NCBI GenBank assembly: GCA_016928775.1
Contig: JAFGKD010000069.1
Coordinates: 1 to 64,000 of the forward strand
DNA: 64,000 nucleotides
Reading direction: 5' to 3'
Origin: Candidatus Zhuqueibacterota bacterium
GTDB taxonomy: Bacteria; Zhuqueibacterota; Zhuqueibacteria; Residuimicrobiales; Krinioviventaceae
Every line of letters starts with the position of its first letter. The stretch's first letter is position 1. A program made the translations under genes and the position numbers. Positions 32,927 to 42,833 of this stretch are shown here, one piece after another. The notes beneath the pieces were generated by a model, which saw only the letters and a list, made by a program, of their open reading frames with translations, was not told where the DNA came from and did no database searches.

Positions 32927-35506
32927 TCAGCTTCCCTTTTCTGCCGGCTTGTTCATGCTTGCCATCAATTTGGGGGGATAAAACTCAATATCGGTATTAC
33001 AGTCGCCGTTTTTATCGGTGATGCGACAATAAAAGCCCAATTCACCGATGGTGTTATCCACGCGGACGAGTAGATAGTTCGCACCAATGTGCAACTTGAC
33101 GCTGGCAATATAATGATCAAGAAGAGCAGCTTCATGAACATTCTTCGTTAGCACCGATTTATTGTTGAGCCAAACCTTGAGTCGACCGTTCACACCAAAA
33201 CGAAGTTGTATTTGTTGAAAGTTTTTCGAATTGATTTCCAGCAGCGCATAAACAGCCTGATTCATTGAGGGACGCACGATCTCTTTCACATCCACATAGC
33301 CGTCAAAGAGTTTATCCCGCTTTTGAAAAAGTGCCTGACGATATTTGTTTTTGGTGCTCCACTCTTCTACATTTTCGTTTTCCGGCCAAAATTTTTGATG
33401 AAAGCCGCGTTTCACATTGAACGGACCAACAAACTTCCAATTCCCCTCGCATGGAAATCCAGCTTGAGATAACCGCTGTTGTGCATTTGTCGTATCTCCG
33501 GAAAAGTAATCAGCCGCGGCCACAGCAATCGAGCTGTTGAGTTCGAAATGACGATTATGAGAGGCGCGCGAAAACTCGTAAAAGCTGTCTGCCCATTGGC
33601 GAACGGGTATGCCATTGCCGTTTGCACTGCGCAACGCACGAAAATAGTGGCGCCAGTACGCATTCCAGGAAGCAGGTGGAATATATTTAAACGTCTCAGG
33701 ATCACTCCCCTGGGCAAAGAGCTTTTTGATATTGTCGGTGCTGCGTCCATTGAGAAAATCCAATATCAGCTTGTAACCGGCAGCTGACTGGAACAGAATA
33801 GGATCTGTGCTACTTTTTAAGGATATATCAAGCAGCTCATCGACAAGATCAAGTCCAAGATTTAAAGAGAGAGCGCTTGAAACGGTGTTAAGAAGTTTTT
33901 CATATTTCAAGCTGTCTCTCTGCGCAACATCTATTTGGTGTTGAATCTCTTGGGTAAAATAGCCTTGAAATTTTTCGGACTGCGGTTCGAGTTTGAGCAA
34001 GGTGATCATGTAGTACAAGTTGTCCGAATCTTTCAGGAGAGCATCATCAAGGATTTTGCGCGCCTTTTCAGGATGGCCGGCAACCAGTTCATTGCGAGCC
34101 AAAAGTCTGGTCGTCATATCAAGATATTCTTTGGAAAGCGTATCCGCTTTTATCTCTCTCAACAGTCGTTCAGCTTTAAGAGTTCGACCCAAATCCTGAT
34201 ACGCGGCAGCGAGGGAAAGACGCGAATGCCAAAAATCTGACTTGATATCTAATGCATTTTTATACATTTCAATCGCATCTTTGAGACGTCCTTCTCGCTG
34301 TAAAATTTCACCATAGCTATCATATGGATTCGGTTCGTCTGGTGCGAGCTCGGCGTATTTTTCCAGACTATGAATCGCATAGTCCAGCTCACCAATGAGC
34401 GCATAGGAATAGGCTAACTGGTTATACGCCATTTTATGTTTGGGATTTAATTCAATCGTCGTCTCATATCTTTCAATGGCTTTATGATAATTTCTCGCCA
34501 CACTAAAATAAAAATTTCCCAGTTCATAATGAACACCATCATCCTCAGGGTATAATTCGACAACTTGATTATAAAGTTCGATCGCCTGATAAAACTCGCC
34601 ACTTAACAGGGCGTTCATTGCCAGGATCGGCAAACGTTCGCGGTCTGATAGATTCTCCGCGTACGTGGCTGCGGTTCGCATTATCGGAAGGGCTTTATCA
34701 AACTCTTTCAAGCTGAGCAGGGCGTAACCGAGATTATAATACGCCGTCGCAAAAGTGGTATCCAATTCCACTGCTTTGGACAGAAGCGGTAGCGCTTCCT
34801 GCATATAAAAGTGCTCTATTTTTTTGATCCCCTCAATGTACAACCTGAAGGCTTCTGTTGACGTCGTTGAGACAAGCGTATTAGACGTCTCAACTTCAGG
34901 CGGGCCTTTTGGCCTGTCCTCTAGTTCGCTGCGCAATTCAAATGACATCTCGGAGATAATAGTGCGCAACGCTGCCATGGTATCGGCAGCGGTGCTGACA
35001 TGTGAAAATTGACGGATGAGCCGGCCATCCTCACCGCTGCGAAGCTCGACATCGATATGTAAAACATCACGTTGAAAATAATACTTTCCACGAATGAGAA
35101 CATTGGCATTGAGCTCTCGCGCCAGTCTGGAGCTTGCTCTTTCATTGTCAAGATCAGCCTCGGACAAATTCAAAGAGGCCAGGGCATCATTGACAAAGCG
35201 TGAGGGACTGAGGTTGAGCTGGCGCGACTGCGCTAAAACGACGTCTATTTTTTGCTTGATGCCATTTTTCAACCAATCTGCTGCAGATTCTTTTGAGACA
35301 TTTTGAAATTCCAGCAGAGCGACTTTTTTCTTCTTCTCAGCAGCGATTTCGATCGTTTCTACCTCGTCCTGCATCAGCAAGCCCGTCATCGGCTGGTTGG
35401 CTAGTTTTATTTTGCGCTCGCCTTTGTCGGCGCAGCTGGCAAACATCATCGCCATCAAACAAAAAATGCTGCATCTTTTTGCAAATTGTGCAATTTTACT
35501 TTTCAT
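32927..35506 (-). CDS. TPR-repeat lipoprotein with FlgO/CsgG-like N-terminal domain
   Basis: An 859-residue exported protein. The start at 35506 opens the lipoprotein signal (LMAMMFASC). Residues about 60-180 (KVALLEFQNVSKESAADWL, then LARELNANVLIRGKYYF) resemble the periplasmic fold of FlgO, CsgG or TolB-N. Residues about 205-520 hold at least eight TPR units (AYYNLGYALLSLKEFDKALP, HYELGNFYFSVARNYHKAIE). The C-terminal third ends in a beta-sandwich-like segment (LRFGVNGRLKVWLNNKSVL). It may assemble envelope complexes. Similar TPR architectures follow serine/threonine kinases in other FCB bacteria. Confidence 0.87.
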   Translation of the reverse strand: MKSKIAQFAKRCSIFCLMAMMFASCADKGERKIKLANQPMTGLLMQDEVETIEIAAEKKKKVALLEFQNVSKESAADWLKNGIKQKIDVVLAQSRQLNLSPSRFVNDALASLNLSEADLDNERASSRLARELNANVLIRGKYYFQRDVLHIDVELRSGEDGRLIRQFSHVSTAADTMAALRTIISEMSFELRSELEDRPKGPPEVETSNTLVSTTSTEAFRLYIEGIKKIEHFYMQEALPLLSKAVELDTTFATAYYNLGYALLSLKEFDKALPIMRTAATYAENLSDRERLPILAMNALLSGEFYQAIELYNQVVELYPEDDGVHYELGNFYFSVARNYHKAIERYETTIELNPKHKMAYNQLAYSYALIGELDYAIHSLEKYAELAPDEPNPYDSYGEILQREGRLKDAIEMYKNALDIKSDFWHSRLSLAAAYQDLGRTLKAERLLREIKADTLSKEYLDMTTRLLARNELVAGHPEKARKILDDALLKDSDNLYYMITLLKLEPQSEKFQGYFTQEIQHQIDVAQRDSLKYEKLLNTVSSALSLNLGLDLVDELLDISLKSSTDPILFQSAAGYKLILDFLNGRSTDNIKKLFAQGSDPETFKYIPPASWNAYWRHYFRALRSANGNGIPVRQWADSFYEFSRASHNRHFELNSSIAVAAADYFSGDTTNAQQRLSQAGFPCEGNWKFVGPFNVKRGFHQKFWPENENVEEWSTKNKYRQALFQKRDKLFDGYVDVKEIVRPSMNQAVYALLEINSKNFQQIQLRFGVNGRLKVWLNNKSVLTKNVHEAALLDHYIASVKLHIGANYLLVRVDNTIGELGFYCRITDKNGDCNTDIEFYPPKLMASMNKPAEKGS

Positions 35507-35528
35507 CTGCTTACTCTTTTGTATATAC

Positions 35529-37529
35529 TCAAACAAACTGAGCGATGATCATCGTAATATCATCGTGTTGTTTCGCGTCCTGCACAAAATCATTAACGCA
35601 TCGTAATATTTTTTGTTGCATCTCGTGCACATTGGTGACATGATTGGTCGCCATAAGAGTATACAACTGTTCCTCACCAAATTCTTCCCGCTTTATATTC
35701 ATAGCTTCGGAAATACCATCGGTATAGAGGAGGAGCAGATCACCGGCATCAAAGCGAATATGATGCTCCTCAGTCGTTTCGCGAAAGGTATCATCATCCA
35801 CCAGGCCAAGTCCCATGCCCCTTGGAATAAAGATATCGACGTCCTGCGCTTTATTCATTCGTTTGACAAGAACGGCATTATGTCCCGCGCGGACGTAAAC
35901 AAACTCTCTTGTCTCAATATCGATGACGCCGTAAATCATGGTTGTGAACACGCGTTTGTCGATATTTTTATTTAAATATTTATTCAGTTGCATCACCAGT
36001 TCTTTGGGAGACGCAATGAGATTGGCCATTGATGTCATCATGCCCTTGATTTCGGCCATATAAAAAGCTGCCGATGTCCCTTTTCCCGACACATCAGCTA
36101 TGGCGAGGCCGATACGTTTGCCATCAATATAAAAATAGTCGTAATAGTCCCCTCCCACCTCGGCAGCTGGTACACAGAGTCCAGCAATAGCGAGACCGGG
36201 CAGATTTGGCTCGTGCGTTGGCAGCAGACGCTGTTGAACTCGACGCGCTATCTCAAGTTCTTTTTTGATTCGCTCCTGCTCGGTCAGATTTTGCAGCAGA
36301 AAAGAATTTCGAATCGCCATGCCGGCCTGGTGACTCAGCGTTCGCAAAAATGTTTTTTCCGCGGCATCATAACCGGATTCGTCAATCTCCGGAGACAATA
36401 ACAAAAAGCCAATTATTTCTCCTTGACCAACGAGCGGGGAAATAAGGTCAACGCTCTCGAAATCGACTTGTTGATGCAGCACCTGCAACAGCAGTTGAAA
36501 TTGTTCCGGATGTTTGATGTCTGCCGGCACAAAAGGCTCGCTCTGCTGTAAACAATCTCGATAGCATTCGGGGGAAAATTTGATTTCAATTTTTGTAGAA
36601 AGCGGTCTCGGGTATCCCCACTCCGACACAACAAACGTCTCGGTGCCTCGCGATTCAATCAAAAACAAGGCGCCCTGTTTTGCGCCCATATACTTTACAA
36701 TCCGATCAGTCACCATTTGAACGAGTCGCGAATGTTCAAATGAGAAAACCAAATCGCGGGAAAAATCCTCGATGGCAGCTTTTTCTCGCAACCTCAAGGT
36801 CATATAATTAAAAGATGATGACAGGTTGCCAATTTCATCTTTTGATTTAATCTCGACACGTGTGTCATATTTTCCATTCGACACATCCAGCATGGCATGC
36901 GACAGCGTTTCGAGCGGTTTTGTGATACGTCTGCCGATAAAAATTGATAAAAAAACAACGACAACAAAAGCACTGGCGAGAATGTAAAGATTTATCAATA
37001 GTTTGTGTCTGGCTCGGTCGTTAAATTCGATCAACGAAAAACCAACATCCACTTTACCGCGAAACTCCCGGTCAATGCTCACGGTCATCGAGACACGATC
37101 GAAGTCATTCCAACTCTCCTCGGCAATCTGACCTCTGGTCAATTGATGCACCAGGTCGATTTCTTCATCCGGCGTGAGAAAACTGGATTCAACATCCAGG
37201 TACTCGGTATTCAAAGCGTAGGCAATCAATTCGCGGGTATTTTCAAAGACGGCGATATAAACCAATCCCTCCACGACTTCGGTTTCAATAATTCGATCAA
37301 TCCAGTCGCGGTAGGTGGCTAGATCGTACGACTCGATGGTGCGAGCAGAAGCAATAAGCTTGGCTACTGCTTCCATATTTTGTCGTAACTCTTGTCGCTC
37401 AACCCGAATCTCGCGTCGCGTGAAGAAATGAAAAACCACGCCCATGAGCACCAGCAGCAGAACTACAATGAGTGCAGATAATTTTACCCAGATTCTGTTC
37501 AAAAATAACATCTCAAACGAGTGGAACAT
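35529..37529 (-). CDS. Membrane sensor phosphatase: HAMP, GAF and SpoIIE/RsbU-type PP2C domains
   Basis: A 666-residue serine phosphatase that should dephosphorylate a STAS anti-anti-sigma factor. Two membrane helices (about residues 15-33 and 182-200) enclose a periplasmic sensor. HAMP (about 203-255, RRITKPLETLSHAMLDVSNG), GAF (about 270-425), a coiled-coil linker (EIARRVQQRLLP) and the PP2C domain (about 450-666) follow. Metal-binding motifs are intact: GGDYYD, IADVSGKG and DDITM near the end. The start may be the ATG at 37529 or 37511; neither has a strong ribosome site. Confidence 0.92.
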   Translation of the reverse strand: MFHSFEMLFLNRIWVKLSALIVVLLLVLMGVVFHFFTRREIRVERQELRQNMEAVAKLIASARTIESYDLATYRDWIDRIIETEVVEGLVYIAVFENTRELIAYALNTEYLDVESSFLTPDEEIDLVHQLTRGQIAEESWNDFDRVSMTVSIDREFRGKVDVGFSLIEFNDRARHKLLINLYILASAFVVVVFLSIFIGRRITKPLETLSHAMLDVSNGKYDTRVEIKSKDEIGNLSSSFNYMTLRLREKAAIEDFSRDLVFSFEHSRLVQMVTDRIVKYMGAKQGALFLIESRGTETFVVSEWGYPRPLSTKIEIKFSPECYRDCLQQSEPFVPADIKHPEQFQLLLQVLHQQVDFESVDLISPLVGQGEIIGFLLLSPEIDESGYDAAEKTFLRTLSHQAGMAIRNSFLLQNLTEQERIKKELEIARRVQQRLLPTHEPNLPGLAIAGLCVPAAEVGGDYYDYFYIDGKRIGLAIADVSGKGTSAAFYMAEIKGMMTSMANLIASPKELVMQLNKYLNKNIDKRVFTTMIYGVIDIETREFVYVRAGHNAVLVKRMNKAQDVDIFIPRGMGLGLVDDDTFRETTEEHHIRFDAGDLLLLYTDGISEAMNIKREEFGEEQLYTLMATNHVTNVHEMQQKILRCVNDFVQDAKQHDDITMIIAQFV

Positions 37530-37573
37530 TTTTTTGCAAACTTACGCAGTTTACAAATAAACAACAAGGAAAT

Positions 37574-38935
37574 TTACAGAAGTTTCCGATTTAGTTCTTT
37601 TGTCCATTGCACCAACTCGACACACTTTTCATAGCCCACGATCCTGGACCAGATGGGAAATATCGTTGTATTGGTGAGCAATAAATCGGCGTTCGCATCC
37701 CACATGCGGTCAGCAATGGCCCGATGCCATTCGCGCGTTCCGGGAATGGGCGAATATGAGGCCAGATGAACTCGGGCACCAAGAAAATGGACGTACAGAA
37801 TGCTCCGCCTGACTTCATCGATTGTTTGACCAGGTAAGCCCATCATCACGTAGACACCAATTTGCGCTCGCTGGTAACCGGCTAACTCAAGATTATCCAG
37901 CGCCTGAATCAATTCTGCGTTCGTCACTTTGGCGGACATGGCTTGTTGACGTGCAACATCAGATGTTTCAAAACTCAATCGCACATTCTTAACATTCACC
38001 GCAAAGAATAAATCCGCGATATCTTTGTTGAGGAAACGGGGTGTCAAACCGTTTGGTGTATAAAACGTTACAGGCCACCGGGTGTCAAGAATTGAACGTA
38101 ACATTGGCTGCAAATACATGGAAGCGCGATGAGCAAGTGCGTCGTCAAAGAAGGCAAAGTGAGAGACGTGTCGATTCTCATACCAATGGGCAATTTCTTG
38201 CACCACGTTTGCCGCCGAACGTCTTCTGTAACCCGCTGCAAGCTGTTTTGAGGCGCAAAAGCTGCAGTCATTCGGGCAGCCACGCGACGTCAGCAGCGGG
38301 ATGGATTTTAAGATCGGATACAAATCAAAAGCCGGGAACGGCAGCTCATCCAGTTCAACATAATCAAAGTCAGCACCCGGGCTATCGAGCAGTTGCGCAA
38401 TCAGGCGGACAGCTTTCACCTCTCCTTCGCCCTGTATCATGTGATCCGGCGCCACGTGTTTTTCGGCGTGCTCCGGACATAAAGTCGGGTAAATTCCTCC
38501 GAGAATAATGTGCGCTTTGGGGAAAAAGTCTCGCAGCAGAGTTGCCGCATCGATGACCGCCGGATACCAATAGATCATTGACGATGTGAGACAAATCACC
38601 GACGGTGGAGTGAGCGATGACAGCAACTCACTGACCAGATCGGTCGGCATGCCGTAGCGCGCATAAAATCGGGGAACATGATCGAGAGCCGGCGGTTTTG
38701 CGATAATTTCGCGATGAAATTTGCCGCTGACATCCGCTCGTGGCGAGCGATCATTTCCGGTATTTTGTGCAGGATGAAAGCGATCCAGGCAATCAAGGAG
38801 ATGGACATGGTACCCAAGTCGACGCAAAACAGCGCCGATATACAATAATCCTATCGGTTTGATCCAAAAGTCATACGCGGCAAAGTCATAAATCCATGGA
38901 TTAAACAGCAATACTGATTTTTTCGCAATGGCCAT
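37574..38935 (-). CDS. B12-binding-domain radical SAM protein
   Basis: A 453-residue enzyme. The N-terminal part (LFNPWIYDFAAYDFW, then PIGLLYIGAVLRRLGYHVHL and ILGGIYPTL) fits a cobalamin-binding-type Rossmann domain, though the canonical DxHxxG motif is not seen. The radical SAM cluster motif is CPNDCSFC (about residues 227-234). Related proteins methylate or rearrange unreactive carbon centres; the substrate is unknown. It lies between two phosphatase genes, nine bases after the response-regulator gene stop, which is an unusual setting. Confidence 0.9.
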   Translation of the reverse strand: MAIAKKSVLLFNPWIYDFAAYDFWIKPIGLLYIGAVLRRLGYHVHLLDCLDRFHPAQNTGNDRSPRADVSGKFHREIIAKPPALDHVPRFYARYGMPTDLVSELLSSLTPPSVICLTSSMIYWYPAVIDAATLLRDFFPKAHIILGGIYPTLCPEHAEKHVAPDHMIQGEGEVKAVRLIAQLLDSPGADFDYVELDELPFPAFDLYPILKSIPLLTSRGCPNDCSFCASKQLAAGYRRRSAANVVQEIAHWYENRHVSHFAFFDDALAHRASMYLQPMLRSILDTRWPVTFYTPNGLTPRFLNKDIADLFFAVNVKNVRLSFETSDVARQQAMSAKVTNAELIQALDNLELAGYQRAQIGVYVMMGLPGQTIDEVRRSILYVHFLGARVHLASYSPIPGTREWHRAIADRMWDANADLLLTNTTIFPIWSRIVGYEKCVELVQWTKELNRKLL

Positions 38936-38944
38936 ACCTTCCCG

Positions 38945-40126
38945 TTATAAAATTTCAACAATCATGATCATGATATCATCGCGATGAAAGTCATCACGAA
39001 AGTCGCAAACATCTTGAATAATGTGCTCTGAAGCCTGCACAACAGGTTCAGTGATATGTGCATTGGCAGAAGCCAGCAGCCCGTGAATACCAAATTCGTG
39101 CTTTTCTTTATCCTCAGCTTCCAACAGACCATCCGTGTATACCACAATTTTATCGCCAGGTTCAAATTTTTTTTTATCCTGGGAAAATTTGTTTTGTGGT
39201 GACTTGTCAAAGCCGATGATGGTGTTTTTCGAGGCCAGCAGACTCAATGACTTTTCGCGGGCGCAAAAAAACAATGCGGCTGGATGCGCTCCTCCCGCAT
39301 AGGTGAGGATTCTTTTTGCAAAATCAAGATGGAGGGACATCATGGTCAAAAACAATCCCATATTGCCAAAAGTATCATAAAAAAAAGTATTCATGGATGA
39401 GAGGATATTTTGCGGTTTGGGATTGGTTTTAAGAATATTGTTCAGTTCATTAGAAACGCGATTGACAATAAGCGCAGCAGCAATACCATGGCCTGTGACA
39501 TCAACCATGTTCAAATGGACGTGATCGCGGCTTCCATTGTAAATGCTGCAAAAATCTCCGCCAATGCCGAGTGTGGGATGATACTGAATCGCGACGGCAA
39601 TGTTTTCGTTTTCAAAATTTTTTGGAACCAGACTGGCTTGAACTTTTTCTGCAAGTTTCAAATCCCGTTCGATCATTTTTTTATACAATTCAAGACGTTG
39701 CTGCTGTTCCTGCAGGCGGAGCTGCAGCTCTCTCTGTTCGATCGCTTTACGAACATGCATCAGCAGCATATCCCGAGTGACCGGTTTGGGCAAATAGTCA
39801 AACGCCCCCTGTTGTATTGATTTCACAGCGGTGGGTATGCTGCCATAACCAGTCATAATGACAACCTGAGTGTTCGGGTTTCTTTCCTTCGCAGCGCGAA
39901 GCACATCCAATCCGCCTATTTTATACATTTGTAGATCGCTTAAAATAAGCTCATAATCATTTTTTGCGATAGAGTCGATTGCCTCTTCACCGGACGAGAC
40001 TTCATCAACAACATATCCTTCTCGTTTTAAAACTTCCCGATAATATTTGCGGTTAAAAAAATCATCATCAGCGACAAGAATTTTGGCAGATGTTGTTGGC
40101 GAGGATTCCCTGTCTGACTCATGCAT
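38945..40126 (-). CDS. Response regulator with PP2C-type phosphatase output
   Basis: A 393-residue protein. The receiver (residues about 15-130) has the acidic pair in VADDD, phospho-acceptor Asp in ILSDLQ, Thr in IMTGYG and Lys in YLPKP. A helical linker (ERDLKLAEKVQASLVPKNF) leads to a SpoIIE/RsbU-like PP2C domain (about 185-393). VDVTGHG and RDDIMIMI are kept, but the first motif is GGDFCS where GGDxxD is usual, so one acidic residue is replaced by Ser. It may be a phosphorylation-controlled phosphatase acting on the STAS protein encoded nearby. It overlaps the upstream gene by eight bases. Confidence 0.92.
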   Translation of the reverse strand: MHESDRESSPTTSAKILVADDDFFNRKYYREVLKREGYVVDEVSSGEEAIDSIAKNDYELILSDLQMYKIGGLDVLRAAKERNPNTQVVIMTGYGSIPTAVKSIQQGAFDYLPKPVTRDMLLMHVRKAIEQRELQLRLQEQQQRLELYKKMIERDLKLAEKVQASLVPKNFENENIAVAIQYHPTLGIGGDFCSIYNGSRDHVHLNMVDVTGHGIAAALIVNRVSNELNNILKTNPKPQNILSSMNTFFYDTFGNMGLFLTMMSLHLDFAKRILTYAGGAHPAALFFCAREKSLSLLASKNTIIGFDKSPQNKFSQDKKKFEPGDKIVVYTDGLLEAEDKEKHEFGIHGLLASANAHITEPVVQASEHIIQDVCDFRDDFHRDDIMIMIVEIL

Positions 40127-41879
40127 GTTCTTTCACCCTTAATCCCAGCAGTGTAATGTCATCAGCCTGTGGTACGCCTTTGGAAAAATTAAACAGCTCT
40201 TTCACGAGACTATTGGCAAAATCTTCTACTGATGCTTTTTTCGTCACAAAGTTGGTGATGAGTTTTTCAAGGCGTTCCTCTTCAAACATCTCCCCAGCGA
40301 TATCTTTCGCCTCGGTCACACCGTCTGTGAAAGTCATAATAAAATCACCCGGCACAAGTGTGACGTAACCCATCTCATAGATCATGTTTGGCAGCATACC
40401 AAGGAGAAGACCGCCTTTTTCCAATAGCTCAAAAGAACCATCACCATGATACAAATACGGGGGATTGTGACCGGCATTGACATAGGTGAATCGGCCGGTT
40501 TTCAAGTCATATTCTGCATAAAAAAAGGTGATAAATTTATCAGCGTTGGTATTTTCATATATGAGATTATTCAGTCGACCAATCAAGCTATGGATATCTA
40601 TATTCGAATCAATGAGAGTATGCAGGCCGGCGTGCAAATTGGACATGAGCAAAGAAGCTCCGACACCCTTGCCAGAAACATCGCCAATGGCCAGAGCGAT
40701 TCTCTGACCATCCAGTTCAATACAATCAAAAAAATCACCACCCACTTGTCGCGAGGGAATATTCAATCCATAAATCTCGAGGGAATCATATTGCGGAAAG
40801 CGGCTGGGTAAAAGTCGTTTTTGAATATCGCGAGCGATAGCGATCTCTTCTTCAAGTCTTTGTTTTTCGAGCGTCTCTTCAAACAGGCGCGCGTTCTCGA
40901 TTGAAATCATCACTCGATTGCCAAGGGTTGATAGAAACTCCAGATCATCATCGCTGTAAGGGGAGGATGACATTTTGGGTCCGAGCAACAAAATTCCCTT
41001 TGTCTCTTCCTGAATACCCATCGGTAAAACCGCCTGAAAGCCCGCCTTGTACAGAATATGGACGTGCTTGTCGGAATTATCGCGCGAGATGTGAAAAGGT
41101 GTGCGATGTTTACTCAAGTAGTCGAGCATGTCCGGCTCGATCAACGTCTGAAAAAGCGGCGAACTATCATTGACACCCCGATTGGCAGCAAGAGTGAGTT
41201 TATCTCCTCTTTCCAAAAACAGCAGCAGTTTATTCACTGCCATTTCGCCCATGATCGTGAAAAGAAAAATATTGTAAATTTTCCCCAGGTCAAGCGTGGA
41301 ATTGAGTTCTTTGCCAATTTCAAACAGGGTTTTGAGCTCCTGCACCTTCTTGTCGAGTTGTCGGTTTACTGTTTCAAGCCTGGTGAACATGAGAGCGTTC
41401 TCGATGGAAGTTGCAGCCAGGTTGGAGAGTGAATTCAAAAATTCCAATTCGTTTTTGGAAAATTTCTGGGATGACATTTTTGGGCCAAGGCACAAAAGCC
41501 CAACCATTCGATTTGAACTGATGATCGGTACGAGCAGGTTCAAACCTTTCGACAGAAAAAAATCCCGGTTCGGACACTGGTCCGAAAGCATTTCGATGAG
41601 CACGGGTTGCACAAAATGCTGTTCAAGATAAATTTTACTGTCTTTCAGATCGCCGGGGATACCCTTCACCACTTTGATGCTATAGCCGCCATTCTCATCT
41701 ATTGCGAGTGCCATACCACGACTGATGAGCATTCGCCCCATAGGCGTCAATAGACAATTATTTAAAACACGGGAAACATCGAGAGAAGAGTTAAGGATTT
41801 GGCTCAACTCAAACAGAGATTTTAATTCAACACTTTTATGATCTAATTTTGCTTCGGCAGGTTTTTGTGCAGGTTCCAA
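40119..41879 (-). CDS. Cytoplasmic sensor phosphatase: two GAF domains and PP2C
   Basis: A 586-residue soluble RsbU-like phosphatase. Two GAF domains occupy about residues 20-180 and 185-340; each starts with a similar segment (LKSLFELSQILNSSLDVSRV and LKTLFEIGKELNSTLDLGKI), a sign of internal duplication. A coiled-coil linker (EIAIARDIQKRLLP) precedes the PP2C domain with intact GGDFFD, IGDVSGKG and DDITLL motifs. It starts two bases before the stop of the RsbW-like gene region and is tightly packed with both neighbours. Confidence 0.92.
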   Translation of the reverse strand: MEPAQKPAEAKLDHKSVELKSLFELSQILNSSLDVSRVLNNCLLTPMGRMLISRGMALAIDENGGYSIKVVKGIPGDLKDSKIYLEQHFVQPVLIEMLSDQCPNRDFFLSKGLNLLVPIISSNRMVGLLCLGPKMSSQKFSKNELEFLNSLSNLAATSIENALMFTRLETVNRQLDKKVQELKTLFEIGKELNSTLDLGKIYNIFLFTIMGEMAVNKLLLFLERGDKLTLAANRGVNDSSPLFQTLIEPDMLDYLSKHRTPFHISRDNSDKHVHILYKAGFQAVLPMGIQEETKGILLLGPKMSSSPYSDDDLEFLSTLGNRVMISIENARLFEETLEKQRLEEEIAIARDIQKRLLPSRFPQYDSLEIYGLNIPSRQVGGDFFDCIELDGQRIALAIGDVSGKGVGASLLMSNLHAGLHTLIDSNIDIHSLIGRLNNLIYENTNADKFITFFYAEYDLKTGRFTYVNAGHNPPYLYHGDGSFELLEKGGLLLGMLPNMIYEMGYVTLVPGDFIMTFTDGVTEAKDIAGEMFEEERLEKLITNFVTKKASVEDFANSLVKELFNFSKGVPQADDITLLGLRVKEHA

Positions 41880-41881
41880 AG

Positions 41882-42364
41882 TTACTTGTTTTCCTTTTCC
41901 GACTCGATAAGTTTCGAATTTTTCTTGTCGATAAAATATTTCACCATTTTGACCTGATTTCTTACACCGGGTTGCATTTGGTAATCAACTTCGTCCATAA
42001 GCGTTTTCATCAGGTAAATACCAAGACCACCAACTTTGAGTTGAGCAAGATACTCTTTCATATCCGGCAGCTTGATGGCATCCGGATCAAATCCTCTGCC
42101 ATGATCTGTCACAACCAAAGTAAATTTGTCATAGTCAATCTGGATAAGTATATCAAGGCTCTCTTTGCCATTTTTTTGCCCAGATGCATATGCATGTTTC
42201 ATTACATTCGTGCACGCTTCGTCGCAAGCTAATTCTATTTTTCCGACGTCGTCCGATTTGAAACCCACTTTTTCCGCTACCTTGCTGACGAAATCGCGAA
42301 TCAATTCCAAGTTGTCCGTTTCGCTCGGAATTCGTAATTGATATTCGCATTCAGTAGTTGGCAT
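41882..42364 (-). CDS. RsbW/SpoIIAB-like anti-sigma factor kinase
   Basis: A 160-residue GHKL-type ATPase that should bind a sigma factor or other partner and phosphorylate a STAS protein. N box: ELACDEACTNVMKHAY; G1 box: VTDHGRGFDPDAI; G2 box: GGLGIYLMKTLMDEV. The ATG at 42364 is chosen because the family alignment starts there (PTTECEYQLRIPSE) and GAGG is just upstream, although the spacing is short. It sits 80 bases after the STAS gene and 2 bases before the GAF-PP2C gene. No sigma factor gene is in the window. Confidence 0.92.
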   Translation of the reverse strand: MPTTECEYQLRIPSETDNLELIRDFVSKVAEKVGFKSDDVGKIELACDEACTNVMKHAYASGQKNGKESLDILIQIDYDKFTLVVTDHGRGFDPDAIKLPDMKEYLAQLKVGGLGIYLMKTLMDEVDYQMQPGVRNQVKMVKYFIDKKNSKLIESEKENK

Positions 42365-42444
42365 ATCCTCGTACCCTATTTGATTCACACATTGTTGGCT
42401 ACCTAATCCCGTTCCGACAATCCTCTTTACGAACATTTAATGTT

Positions 42445-42792
42445 TTAGTTTTTAAATAATTCGATGGCTTTGTTTTCCTCCTCGACAATATCATACAGAG
42501 TGGGAAAACCCAAAAGATCAAAAACTCGGAAGATTTTTGGCGACATGCTGCACATTTTTATGTCACCACCATTTTTGCGGATATCCTCGATGAATCCCAT
42601 AAAAACACCCAGGCCGGCGCTGCTGATATAGTTGAGATCATTAAAATTAACGACTATTTTAAATCGGCCCTCTTGAATCAATTTCTCAATTTCATTTTCG
42701 AGTTCAGGTGCTGTGTGGGCATCCAAAAATCCATTCAGATATAAAATCGAATATTCGTTATTGTTGACTCGGCTAATACTGAATGTATCCAT
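42445..42792 (-). CDS. STAS-domain anti-sigma factor antagonist (RsbV/SpoIIAA-like)
   Basis: A 115-residue single STAS domain. The likely phosphorylated serine is S57 or S58 in NYISSAGLGVF, which matches the SpoIIAA site. Dephosphorylated protein would bind the RsbW-like kinase and free its partner. GGAGG lies four bases before the start. The four phosphatases in the same operon are its probable activators. Confidence 0.94.
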   Translation of the reverse strand: MDTFSISRVNNNEYSILYLNGFLDAHTAPELENEIEKLIQEGRFKIVVNFNDLNYISSAGLGVFMGFIEDIRKNGGDIKMCSMSPKIFRVFDLLGFPTLYDIVEEENKAIELFKN

Positions 42793-42833
42793 ATATCCTC
42801 CAGATATGATTTTTCTCTTAATTTGTCACTTTT

